Positions 34,274 to 47,141 of a DNA stretch of 64,000 bases are shown here, piece after piece. The translations under genes were made by a program, and so were the position numbers. The notes below the pieces were generated by a model. It saw only the letters and a program-made list of their open reading frames with translations, had not been told where the DNA came from and did not search any database. Every line of letters starts with the position of its first letter. Position 1 is the first letter of the stretch. The stretch comes from Diphasiastrum complanatum (lineage: Eukaryota; Streptophyta; Lycopodiopsida; Lycopodiales; Lycopodiaceae): NCBI GenBank assembly GCA_029204225.1, contig CM055095.1, positions 28,030,845-28,094,844 on the forward strand. Direction: 5' to 3'.

Positions 34274-34725
34274 GTGACTATTCGACAATGTTCATATCCA
34301 ACAATTATTGAGGGAGTCTTGAATAAGTTCAATCCAAACAATTATCGAATCAAACTTGACTTGATTTTACATAGAAATGATAAGAAGCACTCCAAGGATT
34401 CTCATTCCAATGACAATAACTTTTTACAAAACTCCATGCACAAGATGCGCCCCCTCGTCAATTTTGCTAATCACTACATTGATCACCAATACACCGAATT
34501 GACTATCCTTCTCTGCATTGTCCAACTATTTGATCTTTTACACATTTACTGCCTACCCACTTGTAAAAATTACAACAAATAAGGATCCTAAAACACTTGA
34601 AATGATGAGGGAAACAATAGATTATGATTTCATAAGATTAGCACAAGTTGAACCATCAAAATCCATCAAAAATCTATGCTTGAACCTCACTAGATGGCCC
34701 AAATCCTTGAAGAAGGCTTCACACG
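34274..34725 (+). pseudogene. Coding-like remnant of unknown type
   Basis: Two overlapping frames, SYPTIIEGVLNKFNPNNYRI and, after a frame change near 34510, YLIFYTFTAYPLVKITTNKD then TLEMMRETIDYDFIRLAQVE. The second ends where the copia LTR begins, so the LTR may have cut an exon. Not recognised. Confidence 0.25.
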
Positions 34726-35243
34726 TGTGAAAGTACGGCCTCCCACAGTCTGAGTACTGTACACCAGACCTACATTCAATCCTATAATCATTAGTAATCA
34801 CAAGTACTCAAACAATTATGAACATAGAGAGCAATTGCACCATTATGAGAGAAAAAACATGAAATTGCTTGATTGATTTTGGTGAGATATCATCAACTAT
34901 ATATACATGATCCATCACGGTTTTGGGAAGGTATGAGTAGCCCTAAACCTATCCCTAATGCTAATTTTGGTGGATCTTTCATCCCTACCAAGTTAGGGTT
35001 GGAATCTTGGAGATCCCTCAACAATGCAAAAATTACCAAAAATAGCTCCTATTTTTTCTCCCTTGTATCTAAGCATAATTTGGACTCATTCCAAAGGTTC
35101 TAACACTTAGGTCTACTTGATAACATCCTTATGAATGGAATCCTATGCTATTTGGCACGTGTGACAAGCCACATCATGACCATCTAACTATTTACAAGTC
35201 ATATGACCAAAACTAGTCAAGCTAGAATTGTGAATTTTTAACA
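34726..35243 (-). repeat. 3' LTR of the copia relic at 35.2-38.3 kb
   Basis: The plus strand starts TGTGAAAGTACGGCC and ends GAATTTTTAACA. A purine tract (reverse of CTCCTCCTCACT) abuts at 35244. A TATA-like CTATATATAC is at about 34896-34906 (minus-strand TATATATAG). The assigned outer end sits inside a TTCACACGTGTGAA palindrome, so its exact position is uncertain. Confidence 0.65.
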
Positions 35244-35257
35244 CTCCTCCTCACTAT

Positions 35258-38200
35258 CTAGCTTGGTTCAATCATTGCTTTACTAATCACTCCAAGTGAT
35301 GATCTAAACTTCATAAAAGGTGTCTTTTGAAGTGGTTTAGTAAGTAGATCAGCTACACATTCATTGCTTGGAACATGCTCCAAAGCAATCTCCTTGGCTT
35401 GCACCATTTCTCTCACAAAGTGATGGCATATCTCAATGTGCTTAGATCTTGCATGGAAGATTGGGTTAGATGCATGGTGTTGGGCTGATATATTGTCATT
35501 GTAGATGATTGGTGCCTCCTCTGAATTCATGATCTTTAGTTCCACCAATAATCTCTTGATCCAAAGTACCTCCTTTGTAGTGGTTGTCAAAGCTTTGTAC
35601 TCGGCCTCGGTTGAAGATAGAGATATAGTTTCTTGCTTTTTTGAAAGCCATGAAACCACACCTTCTCCTATGAAAGTTAAATAGGCACTTGTTGATTTCC
35701 TATCCCTCTTGTCCCCTGCAAAATCTGAATCACTAAACGCATGAAGGTTAATCACATCTCCTCTATATAGAATCCCAAAATCCAATGTACCCGAGATGTA
35801 TCTTAGAATCCTCTTAGCCTTTATCCAATGGATATTCAATGGCTTTTGCATGGATTGGCTCAACCTACATACACTAAAGCTAAGATCTGGTCTAGTTATA
35901 GTGATCCACATTAAGGAACCTATAAGTTGCCTAAACAAAGTGATGTCCATGAAGGATCTTTCATCATCTTCATTTGGCACTTTTACATCTTGCTCCATTG
36001 GTGTGTCAACACTTTTGCATACTTCCATCTTAAACTTCTTCAAAAGACTTTGAGCATAGTTTACTTGACTTATAAAGATAAAATCAGACCCTCTAAGTAC
36101 TTCTATGCCTAAGATGAAGTGAAGACACCCTAGGTCTACCATCTTGAACTCTAAGGATAGATCTATCTTGATTTTTTCAATACCATCAACACTATTTCCA
36201 CTAATGATGATGTCATCTACATAAATGAGTAAAAGTACAATACCAACATCATCAAATTTAATGTAAAGAGTGGGATCATATTCACTTTGAACAAAAGAAA
36301 GTGAAATAAGATAGCAATGTAGTCTTGAATTCCAAGATCTCGAGGCTTGTTTCAAGCCATAGATGCTTCTTTGGAGATGGCATACTTTGTTCTCCATTTC
36401 ATGCTCGATGAACCCTTGTGGCTGCTCCATATAGATATCCTCTTCCAAAAAACCATTCAAGAAAGCATTAGAGACATCCACTCATATTCTATCCCTCTCT
36501 CTTGAGCATAACCTTTTGCAACTAATCTTGCTTTATGTTTGTTAACACTCCCATTTGCATTCAACTTAAGCTTTAAGACCCACTTGCATCCTATTACATT
36601 CCTTTGAGGTCTCTCAACAAGCAACCAAGTTTCATTCTCAATCAAGGCATCATACTTATCCAACATAGCTTTATACCATTCTTTGGAGTTCAATGCATCT
36701 TCAACATTAGATGGTTCTTCAAAACTAGATAAAGCATAAGAAGTGGATGAGATGCCCTCAACTTGCTGTCCTTTGCCTTGATATGTGAGCCTTGATGGCA
36801 TGTGAAAGGTGGGTTTGGTGCTTGCTCCTCCATGAGCTCCTCCTCAGAACCAAGATCTTGCTCCTCGGCCATCTTCTTCTTGATTGTTGGAGCACTTGAG
36901 CCTTCTTCAAGCATATGCATATGATGTTCATCAAAGATGACATCCCTTGAAACAACAAATTTGTTCAATGATGGGAGATAGACTTTGTAGCCCTTGCTTG
37001 AGCTTGCATATCCAAGCATGATCCCTCTTGTGGAAGATGGATCCTCCTTGGTTCTTGTTTCCAATGGCACATGCACATAACATATACACCCAAAAACTTT
37101 CAAGTGATTAAGATTTGGCTTCTTTCCATACAACATCTCATAAGGAGTTTTGCCTTCAATTGCTTTGCAAGACACCCTATTCATCAAGTAGTTTGCACAT
37201 ACAAGAGACTCACCCCAAAAGGATTTGGGCAAACAAGCATCTAATCTTAAAGCCTTAGAACATTCACATAATGTTCTATTCCTTCTTTCAGCAACTCCAT
37301 TTTGTTGAGGAGTGTAAGGACAAGAAGTCTCTTTCTTGATCCCTTCCTCCTCACAAAAGGCCTTGAACTCATTGGAGATGAATTCTCCACCATTGTCACT
37401 TCTAAGAATCTTGATGCTATGATTATGATGCTTTTCCACAAACAACTTGAACTTTACAAAAGTATCAAATACTTGAGACTTGAAGGAAAGTAAGAACACC
37501 CAACAATATCTTGAGTAGTCATCAATGAAGGTTAAAAACATGGATGAACCTCCATTAGATTTGGTGCTAGCAATGTGCACATCCGAGTGTATGAGTTCAA
37601 GAGGATGAGATGACTTTGTGATGGAGTTAGGAAACACCTTCTTATGTGCCTTGGATAAGGCACAAGCTTCACAAACCTTGTCTTCCTTCCCAATAGACCT
37701 TGGTAGGCCTAAAGCATACTCCTCCTTGATCATAGCCTCCATGGAACCCGAGTTGACATGTCCAAGTCTTTTGTGCCATAAAGTAAAGGTAGATATCTTG
37801 CTCTTCTCGGCCAACATGACAACATTAGTATCCACAAATGCATCCAACTTATAAAGTTTGCCAAGTCTAGTGCCCTTAGACACTATCTTACACTTCTTCT
37901 TGATGAAACATTCATTTGAAGCAAAGTCAACATTGAAACCATTGTCTACCATTTGGCCAACACTTAGTAGATTCTTTGTTATTGTAGGAATGTACAAAAC
38001 ACCTTCTATGTTGATCTTTTTGGAAGATCCTAAGCAAAGGGGAATGCTACCAACTCCTTCAATCTTACAAGCTTCATCATTTGCTGTATAGATAGACTTT
38101 ATAGGTCCATCATAAGATAAGAGAGAAGAGAAAAACTCCCTTTTACTAGTCATGTGTGAACTAGCACCCGAGTCAATCCACCAAGGATCTTCTCCTTTGA

Positions 38201-38270
38201 AGCTTGTTGAAGAAAATATGGACATCATGAGAGAGTCCTCATGTGAACTCTCCTCCTCCTCCTCTGCTAT
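35258..38270 (-). pseudogene. Copia pol relic lacking gag
   Basis: The protease site WWIDSGASSHM is intact near 38180. The integrase has its HHCC zinc domain (LWHKRLGH ... CEACALSKAH) and core residues in LIHSDVH, RSDNGGEF and QQNGVAERRNR. The frame breaks near 36800 and again near 36480. There the RT jumps from GIEYE straight to MDVSNAFLNGFLEED, missing about 30 residues that precede the first catalytic Asp. YVDDIIIS and the RNase H block DSDFAGDKRDRKSTSAY follow, ending at 35258. Gag and zinc knuckle are absent; unrelated sequence (MNTREERILAQES...) joins at about 38270. Confidence 0.92.
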
Positions 38271-38987
38271 AATACAAGAATAGGAGATCAATAGCTTAAT
38301 ATAGGTTGATGGGGATCCTAAGGAGAATATTCTCTTATCTTGGAGAGAATACATACCATGGAAACTTGCCCATCTCCCTATTGGAATTTCAGATTCTTGA
38401 GCTAGGATCCTCTCCTCTCTTGTATTCATTCACTGTGGCTTGGGGGTAAATTGGTTAGGGTATTGACTAGACTCGTTATGTTGGTTGGGTGGTTTATGCT
38501 CCACAAGTGTCCTTTTGATTTGCATGTGATAGGATTCTTGAAGATCTTCACTTGGCGATCATTATAGTGGTATTAGAGCGTGGATCACATCAATCAGAAG
38601 GTGGGGCTTGAGGATCTGGGATTTTTGCAGCTTTTTTGGAGGACCTCTTTGCTTTTGCTTCCAAGTGGTGGAATTCACATCCAAGTAGGTGGATTCTGAG
38701 ATCCTTGGTGTACTTTTAGCCTAAAGATCATAATTATGAATTTTCTCCATAGATTTTGATGATAATCAATGGATTTTTTATGGTCTTAGTGATTTTTTCA
38801 CCTAGAATTCAAGTTTTTGGCATGGAATTGATCATAGCTACTGATCAAGGTTTTTGGACTAGAAATGGGCTATAGAATCTATATTTGACTGAAGTTAGAA
38901 TTTTTAGTGCTTTAATGTAACGGATTTATAGGGATTTGGATCTGATTGCACTTATTCTTTTGGCTATGTCAGATTATGACAAACCAG
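38271..38987. other. Rearranged leader-like region
   Basis: Sequence between the truncated pol and the reversed primer-binding site. TGGTATTAGAGC at about 38572-38583 resembles a forward primer-binding site with one mismatch, so part of this may be the end and leader of another forward element that replaced gag. Confidence 0.35.
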
Positions 38988-38999
38988 GCTCTGATACCA
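38988..38999 (-). promoter_or_regulatory. Reversed primer-binding site of the copia relic
   Basis: GCTCTGATACCA, complement of TGGTATCAGAGC. The LTR that should follow at 39000 is not recognisable. Confidence 0.65.
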
Positions 39000-39088
39000 C
39001 AGATGACGATTCACAGGTACGCGAAAGTGAAACAATTCGAATGGATTTCAAATATGATTGCTGGTCATTGCCAACTGTATCATTCCTA

Positions 39089-39882
39089 TGGAAAATGAAA
39101 AAATTATGCTTGTTCAAGGCCAAATCCATGTATATAGGATGATTACACATGTGTGGAGCCTGTTTCCACATGTGAAATTAGTGTACTTGTCATGTACCAT
39201 AATCATATAGGCGGTATATATGATTTAATTCAAGTTCTAGTGGCTAAAAACACATGGCATCAATCTATTGATTGCATGAGCCACATCCCTAGGTTAGGTG
39301 TCACATCCCATGTGTAGAGGACAGCTCACACATGTGGAATAAGCCGAAGTAGGCAAGTTTTGACTTCTAGAAGGTTTCTAAGTAGATTTCCATATAGTAG
39401 GAAATCGGACCAAAAGTGCTCAAAATAGAAAGTTTGATCCAAGTGTCAATTTTGCATGGTGATTCACCATATGACATAGCATCCTCACACGTGTGAGATC
39501 TAATGCATGATCAGTACCTCAAGATCCAAGAAATGTATATATAGAGGCATATTTGGCCACAATCAACATGAAACATCAAACTTGATTTTGGAAGCAATTT
39601 TGTGTCAATATCTCCATTTGTCTTCATTTGATTTGATTGATTTGAGGTTCTATCATAGTGTACTTTGTTTTCAGGTTGGAGTCCGTACTCTGACAGGTTT
39701 TCAGATGTGTGAAACCAGCAAGTACATTTATCTTCATTAATGATTGTTCTTGTTAGATTTTCATGCCTAGAATTGATCTAGATTGATCTAAATCTTGTGT
39801 AGATTGATAGATCAATTGTATCTAACATCCAATCCCTCTTGTTGATCATTTAAGGATCCATTCTTGGTCCTATTTTGCATAT
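39089..39882 (+). repeat. 5' LTR of a forward copia-type element (family C)
   Basis: It starts TGGAAAATGAAAAAATTATGC and ends near TATTTTGCATA, homologous to the reverse complement of 17046-18059. A TATATATAG box lies at about 39536-39544. It is rich in CACATGTG palindromes (39150, 39166, 39333, 39487). Confidence 0.8.
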
Positions 39883-39889
39883 TTCTACT

Positions 39890-39901
39890 TGGTATCAGAG
39901 C
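39890..39901 (+). promoter_or_regulatory. Primer-binding site, initiator tRNA-Met
   Basis: TGGTATCAGAGC, perfect, eight bases after the assigned LTR end. Confidence 0.9.
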
Positions 39902-40489
39902 CAAGTACAAGAGGATTTATTGATATTGATGGGGTTGATCCAAAACTAAGCCCAAATTAGCAAGTTTTTGGAAACTAGCTAATTTTTGTGTAGCGAGTTG
40001 GATTTGATAGGTATACTCAAAAATTCTAGACCAGAACTTGTTGTGGGCTTTAGGAATTCTTTTCACACATGTGAGGCTGTACAAGTCCGGTTTCGGTTGA
40101 GAAAATTCAAAAATTTGTATAATTTGACTTACACACCCAAATTGAGAAATTTTTAGTGCAAATTTAAGCTTTTTCTATAGAGATTCTATTCCTATAATTT
40201 GTTCTTGGATTGGATCAGCTAAAAAATTAAATTTGAAGCTTGATTAAGGTGCATTAAATGAGTTTCTCTAATTTTTTGAGTGCATGTTGAAGTTGAGAGA
40301 GATGTTGCCAAAAATCATAGAGTAAGGAGTGATTTTGCAAGATTGAGACTAGAATCTAAATTTGCATCATTCTAGATTGGTTCATGAGTGATAGGATTGA
40401 GTCTATAAGCCTTCAGATTGCTAGAAGACCTTAGGTTCAGAACTCTTAGAGAAACTATAAGTGTTTCTAGTGCTTTTTCACATTCAAAA

Positions 40490-42385
40490 ATGGCATCAAT
40501 GGGTGGTTTTTTGCTTGAAGCTAGTGAAAGACTTACATCCACTAATTATGCTAATTGGATAGTTCGAATGGAGTCTTTGCTTGTACTCCATGATCTTTAT
40601 AACATAGTACTTGAGGTGGAAGTAGAACCTCAAGGAGGAGTTGAATCGGTAAAGTACAAAAAAAGATGTAGAGTTGAATTACATTGCATAAAAATGAATG
40701 TAAGTAATGAACTTTTGAAGGAAATCTCATCTTGCACCACATCCAAAGAGGCATGGGATTCATTAAAAGCAATTTATGGATCCAAGAATACTTCAAGGAT
40801 ACTCATGCTTAGGAATCAAATTCTTCAAAGCATGAAAGGAAGTAGTGAAAGTGCCCAAAATTATGTCTTTAGGATCAAATCTTTGAATAAGGAATTGTCT
40901 TCCTATAGATGATAAGATCAAAGATGACAAGTTAGTTCAAATCATTTTGAATGGATTAGGAGATGATTATTCTAATCTTGTTCAAACCTTTGCTATTCAA
41001 TATTCACTTCCTAGTATTGAAAAACTTCAAAGTGTGCTTGTAAGTGAGGAGAGTAGAATGCTTCATATCAAAAGTAGGATGAGTTCCTTATCTTTGAATG
41101 ATGGTGATGAAAAAGCTAACTTTTCCTTGAAAGGCAAGAAGAAAAAGTTTCCATCCAAGAAGACTCAAGACATGGAGATGGAGGGCAAGGATGGAGCATC
41201 AAGTTCCAAAGGCAAGAGCAAGAAGGACAAGAAGAAGCTGAAGTGTTTCTTTTGTGATAAAAAAGGACATTTTGCATCCGAGTGCTACAAGAAGAAGAGT
41301 GCCCAAGAGAAGGACAATCAAGGCAATCTTGTGTTTGAGGAGGAGGAGGAAGAATGCAATCAATATTTGATGGTATCCTCACCACAAACATCTAATCAAG
41401 ACACTTGTTGGATTGATAGTGGGGCAAGCTCTCACATGACTCACCAAAAAGACTACTTTTCTAATCTACTTTCTTACAATAGTTCTAAGAGATATATCTT
41501 CAATGCAAGTGATCAAGAATGTGAGATTGTAGGTGTTGGATCCATTCCTTTATGTCTAGGATCATCTAAAATAGTAAATCTAGACAATGTTCTTTATGTA
41601 CCTCAATTACAAAGAACTTGTTGAGTGTAGGACAACTTATGGATAGTGGATTAGATGTACATTTCAAGCATGGAGCATGTTCTATCTTGAAAGATGAAAA
41701 ATATGTTGCTAGTGGTTTCAAGCAAGGGAGATTATTCAAATTGGGTGCTAATGTGATGGTTGGAAGTGTGAACATGGCAAGGGAGGGGCTCACTTAAGTG
41801 GAATTATGGCACAAAAGGTTAGGCCATCCTAACTACAAAGCTATGGAGACCATGGTGACAAAGGAGCTAGCAAGTGGACTTCCCAAAACCATATCCAAGT
41901 ATGGCAAGCCTTGTGAAGCTTGTGGACTCTCCAAATCTCATAAGCTACCTTTCAAGAGATCTTTGACAAGATCTAACTCTCCTCTTGACCTTATACACTT
42001 GGATGTTCATTCATTTTCACATGAATCTAATGGTGGAGCTCTTATGTATGTCACTTTTATTGCTATAGATCAAGATACTCTTGGGTTTATCTCTTGTCTA
42101 AGAAAAGTGAAGTTTTTGATTCTTTTGTAAAGCTCAAAACTCTTGTGGATAAGCAACTTAATACTATCTTGAAAGTATTAAGAAATGATACTGGTGGGGG
42201 TGCATCTCCAATAGGATGAAAGAGTTTTGTGAAACTAATGGCATTAGGAGAGATTTTATTGCACATATACTCCACAACAAAATGGAGTAGCTAAGAAAAA
42301 GAATAGGACACTATGTGAGTCTGCTAAAGCTATGAGATTAGATGCATCTCTTCCTATTTCATTTTGGGGAGAAGCTATTTATAAG
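40490..42385 (+). pseudogene. Truncated copia gag-protease-integrase
   Basis: Gag begins MASMGGFLLEASERLTSTNY at 40490. A frameshift near 40910 leads into a second open part (40947-41624) with knuckle CFFCDKKGHFASEC and protease CWIDSGASSHM. Another shift near 41610 and a TAA near 41797 precede the integrase zinc domain LWHKRLGHPNYK ... CEACGLSKSH. The core breaks up after 42050 and similarity ends near SFWGEA (about 42375). RT, RNase H and 3' LTR are missing. Confidence 0.9.
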
Positions 42386-42552
42386 GTTGAATTCAAATGC
42401 TACACTATATTTTTCCATAGGAAGTAAAATTTGGAATTTTGAAACTAAAAATCATTTGTTTTGGCTTGATACTCAATAGAGTTTGATAGAATTTGGATTA
42501 ATATTGAGGTTCTTGGCTAGAGCAAGGCTTTTCCTCAAGGAAAAGGAGCGAT

Positions 42553-43902
42553 CATGAGGATGAGTGAGTCCTTCAGGGAGAAGGTAAATAAGTTTGGGAT
42601 TCCTAATAGTGAGAAAATGAAAAAGAGCACTTCGCTATATGAAGATGCCAAGGCTCGTAGACAAACCGCTCGAGCCACTTTCAGGAGAGGGCAAAGAAGA
42701 CAACCATACCCACCTGACCCCGCCCTTCTACCCAAGGACATGACGTTTGATTGGCTACGTGATGCACTTAGAGAAGCCTTGGCAAACAACCAGGAAGTAA
42801 CAGAGAGAGAGAGAGAGCGGGAATATGCAAGGGGGTGCGATTTACATGTAAGCTATGATGATCAACCTTCACATGTTTATTAATACATGCAATTTTGTAC
42901 ATGTTTGTTGTATCCCTAACACATTAAGTTCCATTTTGTTCAGTACAAAAAATACAATGCACTGTGGATGCATGGATGACGCTTTCATATGGAGCGCATT
43001 GACAAAAATGAAAACACGTACGATTGTGGAGTCATGGCAAGTTTTACCCAAGAGAGTCGAGCAAGCACGGTGGACACCAATTTAGTCTCTTCTCAACTTG
43101 ATTATTGTGGGACAATTAATGACATCCTCGAAGTTGGATTTAGGCAATTCAACTTTTTCATATTTGATGTCAAATGGTTCAAAGTTATTTGCAATGGTCC
43201 CAATGCAACTGTCAAGAAAGATGAGAGTGGTTATTTTGCCATTGACTCCATCAAGCTTTGGATATATCAAAGCGACACATTTTTTTTTTGCAACAATGTG
43301 AGCACGTACATTTCTTTGATGTCTTCAAAATGTTTATGCTCTTTTGTTGTCAATCAATCGATTTTCAGTGTACTGCAAAAAAATGTATATTGTATATAGT
43401 AATATGCAAGCAACTATAGCATAGCTATGGATACTAACTATGAGTCAATGTTTATGGTAACATCGATCAATTGTAGGTGGTCTTTTACCCCGATCGTTCA
43501 GATCCCAGATGGTGGTATGTGATTCAAGTCGCTCCTTGAAGTAAAAGAATTTTTGAAAATAGAGATATCGTGGAGGACATGGTGCTGCCAGCTTATGCAC
43601 CTCATGAACAAAATTGTGATGACAGATTCAATGTCACAATTTTGGAGGATGATCATGTGCAAGCTTCACAAGCTAATGATGACATTGAGCGTGATGCATC
43701 ATTATCGGATGGTTTGACGACACACAACACACTTTCACGATCTTACTTGTCATCACCGTCGCCATTAGCTTTTGAAGATCAGCTTATTAATGATGAAGCT
43801 ATAGGAGATATTTGGGTAGAATTAGAGATAGACTCATTTGGTTTGGCGGATTTGTCACATGATGATGCGACAAATGATAACGATGAACCACCAAATCAAT
43901 GA
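42553..43902 (+). pseudogene. CACTA (En/Spm) TNP2-type C-terminal part with DUF4216
   Basis: The middle (about 42990-43300) reads NTYDCGVMASFTQESRAS, then SQLDYCGTINDILEVGF and FFIFDVKWFKV, the layout of DUF4216 in plant CACTA transposases (R/NT-x2-GV, YYG..IxEI, F.CDW). After an intron with an AATTGTAG acceptor at 43476 it continues VVFYPDRSDPRWWYVIQVAP, the usual VFYxxDP.DxxWxVV block. An in-frame TGA follows, then an acidic tail to 43902. An upstream open stretch (42553-42883, RREVxxQPYPPDP-like) may be an earlier exon or unrelated. The catalytic core is absent and the element ends were not found. Confidence 0.7.
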
Positions 43903-44159
43903 GTGAGACAGTACGATGTATTTCAATTCATTGTAATACTAATCATATTGCTCGCAAATGCAATTACACTTTATTGATTGACTAGTTGACATCAAACAAG
44001 AAGTCGATGCATGTGAGTACACAATTTGTGATCATCATTTTTTTGTGATACATAAATTTCTTTATTCACTTGTGCATATGGCAACCAAAGTTGATATAAA
44101 ACATAATTCAATGTATTGATAGGTAACAAATTCCAAAAGTGAGATCCAATTACATTCTG

Positions 44160-44860
44160 TTTTATACCGTTGGTTATACCGAGGGGCTCTTTTTTCATCA
44201 GTCTCGGTATTACTCTCGGTTAGCAGAGTGTCCTGGAATGCCTCTGACCACCTGGACCCTCTTTATGATCCTCTCTATAAATGTCTCAAAAACAAGTTCA
44301 AATTCGGTAGGCTTATACCAAGGTCAGCCTCGATATACCCCTCAAACTAGATTCAATATTCCGATGTATGTTCGAGGCCTTCTAGTGGATTTATAACTCT
44401 CTCTATATCCCTCTCTATAAATGTTTCAAAACCAAGTTCAAATTTGGTAGGCTTATTCAGAGGCCAAATACCGAACCCAAGGCTCGAGCATTCTGCTCCC
44501 CACGCAACTCATTTTAAAAACTATCTTTCAAAGAAACGCTCAACAAATCACCTATCCTCTTGTAATGAATGGCCATAACTTCTTCACCATAGCTCGGAAT
44601 TGGGTCATCTTGATGTCTTTGAAAAGCTCTCATCGAGGGCTTTTTAATGGCACCGTAATCGTCTCAATCCAAGCTGCCGTTCAAAAGTTATACTATTTTT
44701 TGGTTGAGTTGCATACTATACTACAGATAAAATGGCTTATTTACTGGTTGCCCCCGACACAAAATTATAGTCCTTTTAAAAAGACAAGAAAATCAATTTG
44801 AAGGGGCATTATGTAGATTTCAAATTTGAGTGTTTCGATTGGACCATTTGGAAGAAACTT
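44160..44860 (+). repeat. Composite repeat region downstream of the CACTA relic
   Basis: A ~140-bp tandem pair starts at 44270 and 44410 (CCTCTCTATAAATGTxTCAAA ... GGTAGGCTTAT). Repeated ACCGAGG/CCTCGATAT-like boxes flank it. From about 44575 to 44860 it matches the right arm and flank of the foldback at 33921-34190. Confidence 0.6.
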
Positions 44861-45654
44861 TTGAGAAAAAAAATAAAAAGTATCTTTTTGAAAGGCCCCT
44901 TTTGTGCTCAAATTTTCTCTAATGATTAGCATGACTCTCTTGAAAGGATTTTGAGAAATATTAGCATGACTGTCTCTCGAACCATTAAGATGGATTTGGA
45001 CCATCTCGATTTGAATCCTTAATAGCATCACCTATGCAATGTAAATCTCCATTGAGTGACTTAACTCTTAAAAGAAAAGAATGATCATTTTCACCTTCAA
45101 TTTAATGGCTTTGCAATTTTCAAATGTACTTTATTCAATCTTCATATCATTTGACTTTGAATTCTCTGCATAATGAAAGTATTATTGTTAACATTGTCTA
45201 GCTTTTGTTATGTACAATCACTTTGGTCATAGATCTTTGATATGTTACTGATCAAATATTGCCTTAGTAGAATAATAGATCAAGTCCATTTGTATATGTT
45301 GCCATGATTCAGTGTGTATACTGGTCAAGATGAATGGTAACTAGACAATTTTGACTATTTTCTTCAAGGCTCTAACACCTCCTTTTTAACCATGAAAAGT
45401 AAGACATATTAAGATCTTTTTATCCCTAAACCTCCAAATTAAAATAATAAAGTGGTAAGGACCATATTAAGCAACTAGACATACCACATTAGGCCTCAAA
45501 TAGTCAAGTTAATATTTACTTAGTTTCCACACTCTCTTTCAAATATAACTTGCCATTTGAACAATATAAGTTTGCTCATTCTTAAGAATAGCTCCCTCTT
45601 AAGAATTTGACTTCCTTCTTTGATCCTATAAAAGAAGAAAAAAAGACATCTTAA

Positions 45655-45860
45655 TTAATATAGAGAATATGTCCATATTGGATGTTTCACTATCACTCAT
45701 ATCAGTTTTACATATATATAGTGAGATGAAAATGCAAGATGAAAAGAACATAGAATAATAATAGGTGAGTCCTTCCTTGCTTCCATCTCTAATATCCATA
45801 TAGAATAGTAACACACATGTGAAATCCTCTATATGAGTGAGTGTTGTTTGGTTTCACCAT
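45655..45860. repeat. Second copy of the repeat found inside the 9.8 kb copia
   Basis: Aligns with 10990-11200; see that entry. No coding content. Confidence 0.5.
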
Positions 45861-45954
45861 ATTGCATCTCACTTGAGATTAATGCAATATAGAACACCAT
45901 GAGTTCCCATTATCACCTTACCATTGAATACCTCCACACCTTCGAAACCTATGA

Positions 45955-46224
45955 TTGAATGAATGTCGAAATCAATGTCCCTCCCTTTGCATGTTTGAAC
46001 TTGATTGGCTTGAAGTTTCTCCATTAGTATCACAAAAGAAACTTGGTCTTACAATGTCAACAATTTGCCAACTTGCCAATAATGAGCAGGCTAGATTTGG
46101 ACCTTTGCATCACAAGAAATATATTGAGCACTTCAATATTATTGTTCAAGATTACTTTAAAAGCCTATTCTACTTCAAACCACAATACATCAATGATAAT
46201 AATGTAGCAAAAATAGAGAAGTAG
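45955..46224 (+). CDS. Short unknown coding-like frame
   Basis: 89 codons, ending KKYIEHFNIIVQDYFKSLFY then FKPQYINDNNVAKIEK. No recognised motif, no clear splice or promoter context. It could be chance in AT-rich DNA. Confidence 0.15.
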   Translation: MNECRNQCPSLCMFELDWLEVSPLVSQKKLGLTMSTICQLANNEQARFGPLHHKKYIEHFNIIVQDYFKSLFYFKPQYINDNNVAKIEK

Positions 46225-46259
46225 GTACACATTTTCTCATATTGATTTCCACATTAAAA

Positions 46260-46486
46260 CTGTCGGCTGAGTTGGATGGCTTGCTTGGGTGGAAGTTACC
46301 TGTTTATGGCTGTCCAGTATGGCGTGGTGCCAGTTTGGCTTCCAGCGCTCGTGACGAAGCTTTCAGTTGGTTAAGTCTGATGTAAGTCAGATCGCTTGCT
46401 TGGAATGGATGTTACTCGTTTGTAATGAAGCTTCAAGTTGGTTAAGTTTGATGTATGTCGGGCGGCTTGCTTGGAGGGAAGTCACC
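46260..46486 (+). mobile_element. C1: fragment of the 5' LTR of a LARD-type element
   Basis: From CTGTCGGCTGAGTTGGATGG on, it matches 55721-55741 and then 56565-56772 of the complete LTR. The first ~800 bp of the LTR is missing on the left. It is interrupted at 46486 (GGAAGTCACC) by the intact copia, and its end resumes at 52530. Confidence 0.85.
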
Positions 46487-47141
46487 TGTGAAAAATACAG
46501 ATCCTAAGTGGATCTAAACTCCAAGATCATTGGCTTGAATGCTTGCACTCCAAACTACATAAGCTAGGAATTGGCAACACATTCTATGCTACCTAGAATG
46601 CAAAGAACTTGATCAAAAAGCATTTATCACAAATGGAAACTTCCATAAACATCAAGTGCGGCCCAAAATAGCATTATACAGTCCATAATACATCAGCCTA
46701 CCACTTTTGTAAAGCACCTAAGATCATACACAATAGCTTGAAGACAATACACACAACAATGCTCTCAATGGAGGAAGAAACAATGACAATGATCTATTGA
46801 TCTCAATGAAGCATACAAAAGGTTTCTCCAACCTGTTCTCCACGACTTCCCTACTATTTATGGATGAGGAAGATGACTCTCTCTCCTCTCTCTAGAAGGT
46901 ACTTGACCCTAGATATTCCCTATATAGGAAAAATAGCTAAAAATGGCTTATATGACCAAAATACATCAAAATGGTCTCATTTTGAAGGGTATGAAGTTTG
47001 AAACTTCATCATACTGAAAAAATACAGTAAATAAAAACATTGTGGCCTGGTTCACACGTGCAAAACTCCAGAACCAAAACTATTTACAATTTTAGCCAAT
47101 TTAGGTCTCAAACTAGCTAGGAAATGTTGACAATTTTCACA
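46487..47141 (-). repeat. 3' LTR of the intact copia, 655 bp
   Basis: The plus strand starts TGTGAAAAATACAG and ends AATTTTCACA. The polypurine tract GAAGAGGGAG (minus strand) lies immediately inside it. CCTATATAGG at about 46918-46927 may serve as the TATA element. Confidence 0.92.

Noticed and set aside
38572-38583. TGGTATTAGAGC as a true forward primer-binding site
   Set aside because: One mismatch and no convincing LTR end before it; kept only as a remark in the leader region.
42403-44382. CACTA at 42403 and TAGTG at 44378 as possible ends of the CACTA element
   Set aside because: The flanking triplets do not match, no inverted terminal repeat extends beyond five bases, and the TAGTG lies inside a local repeat.
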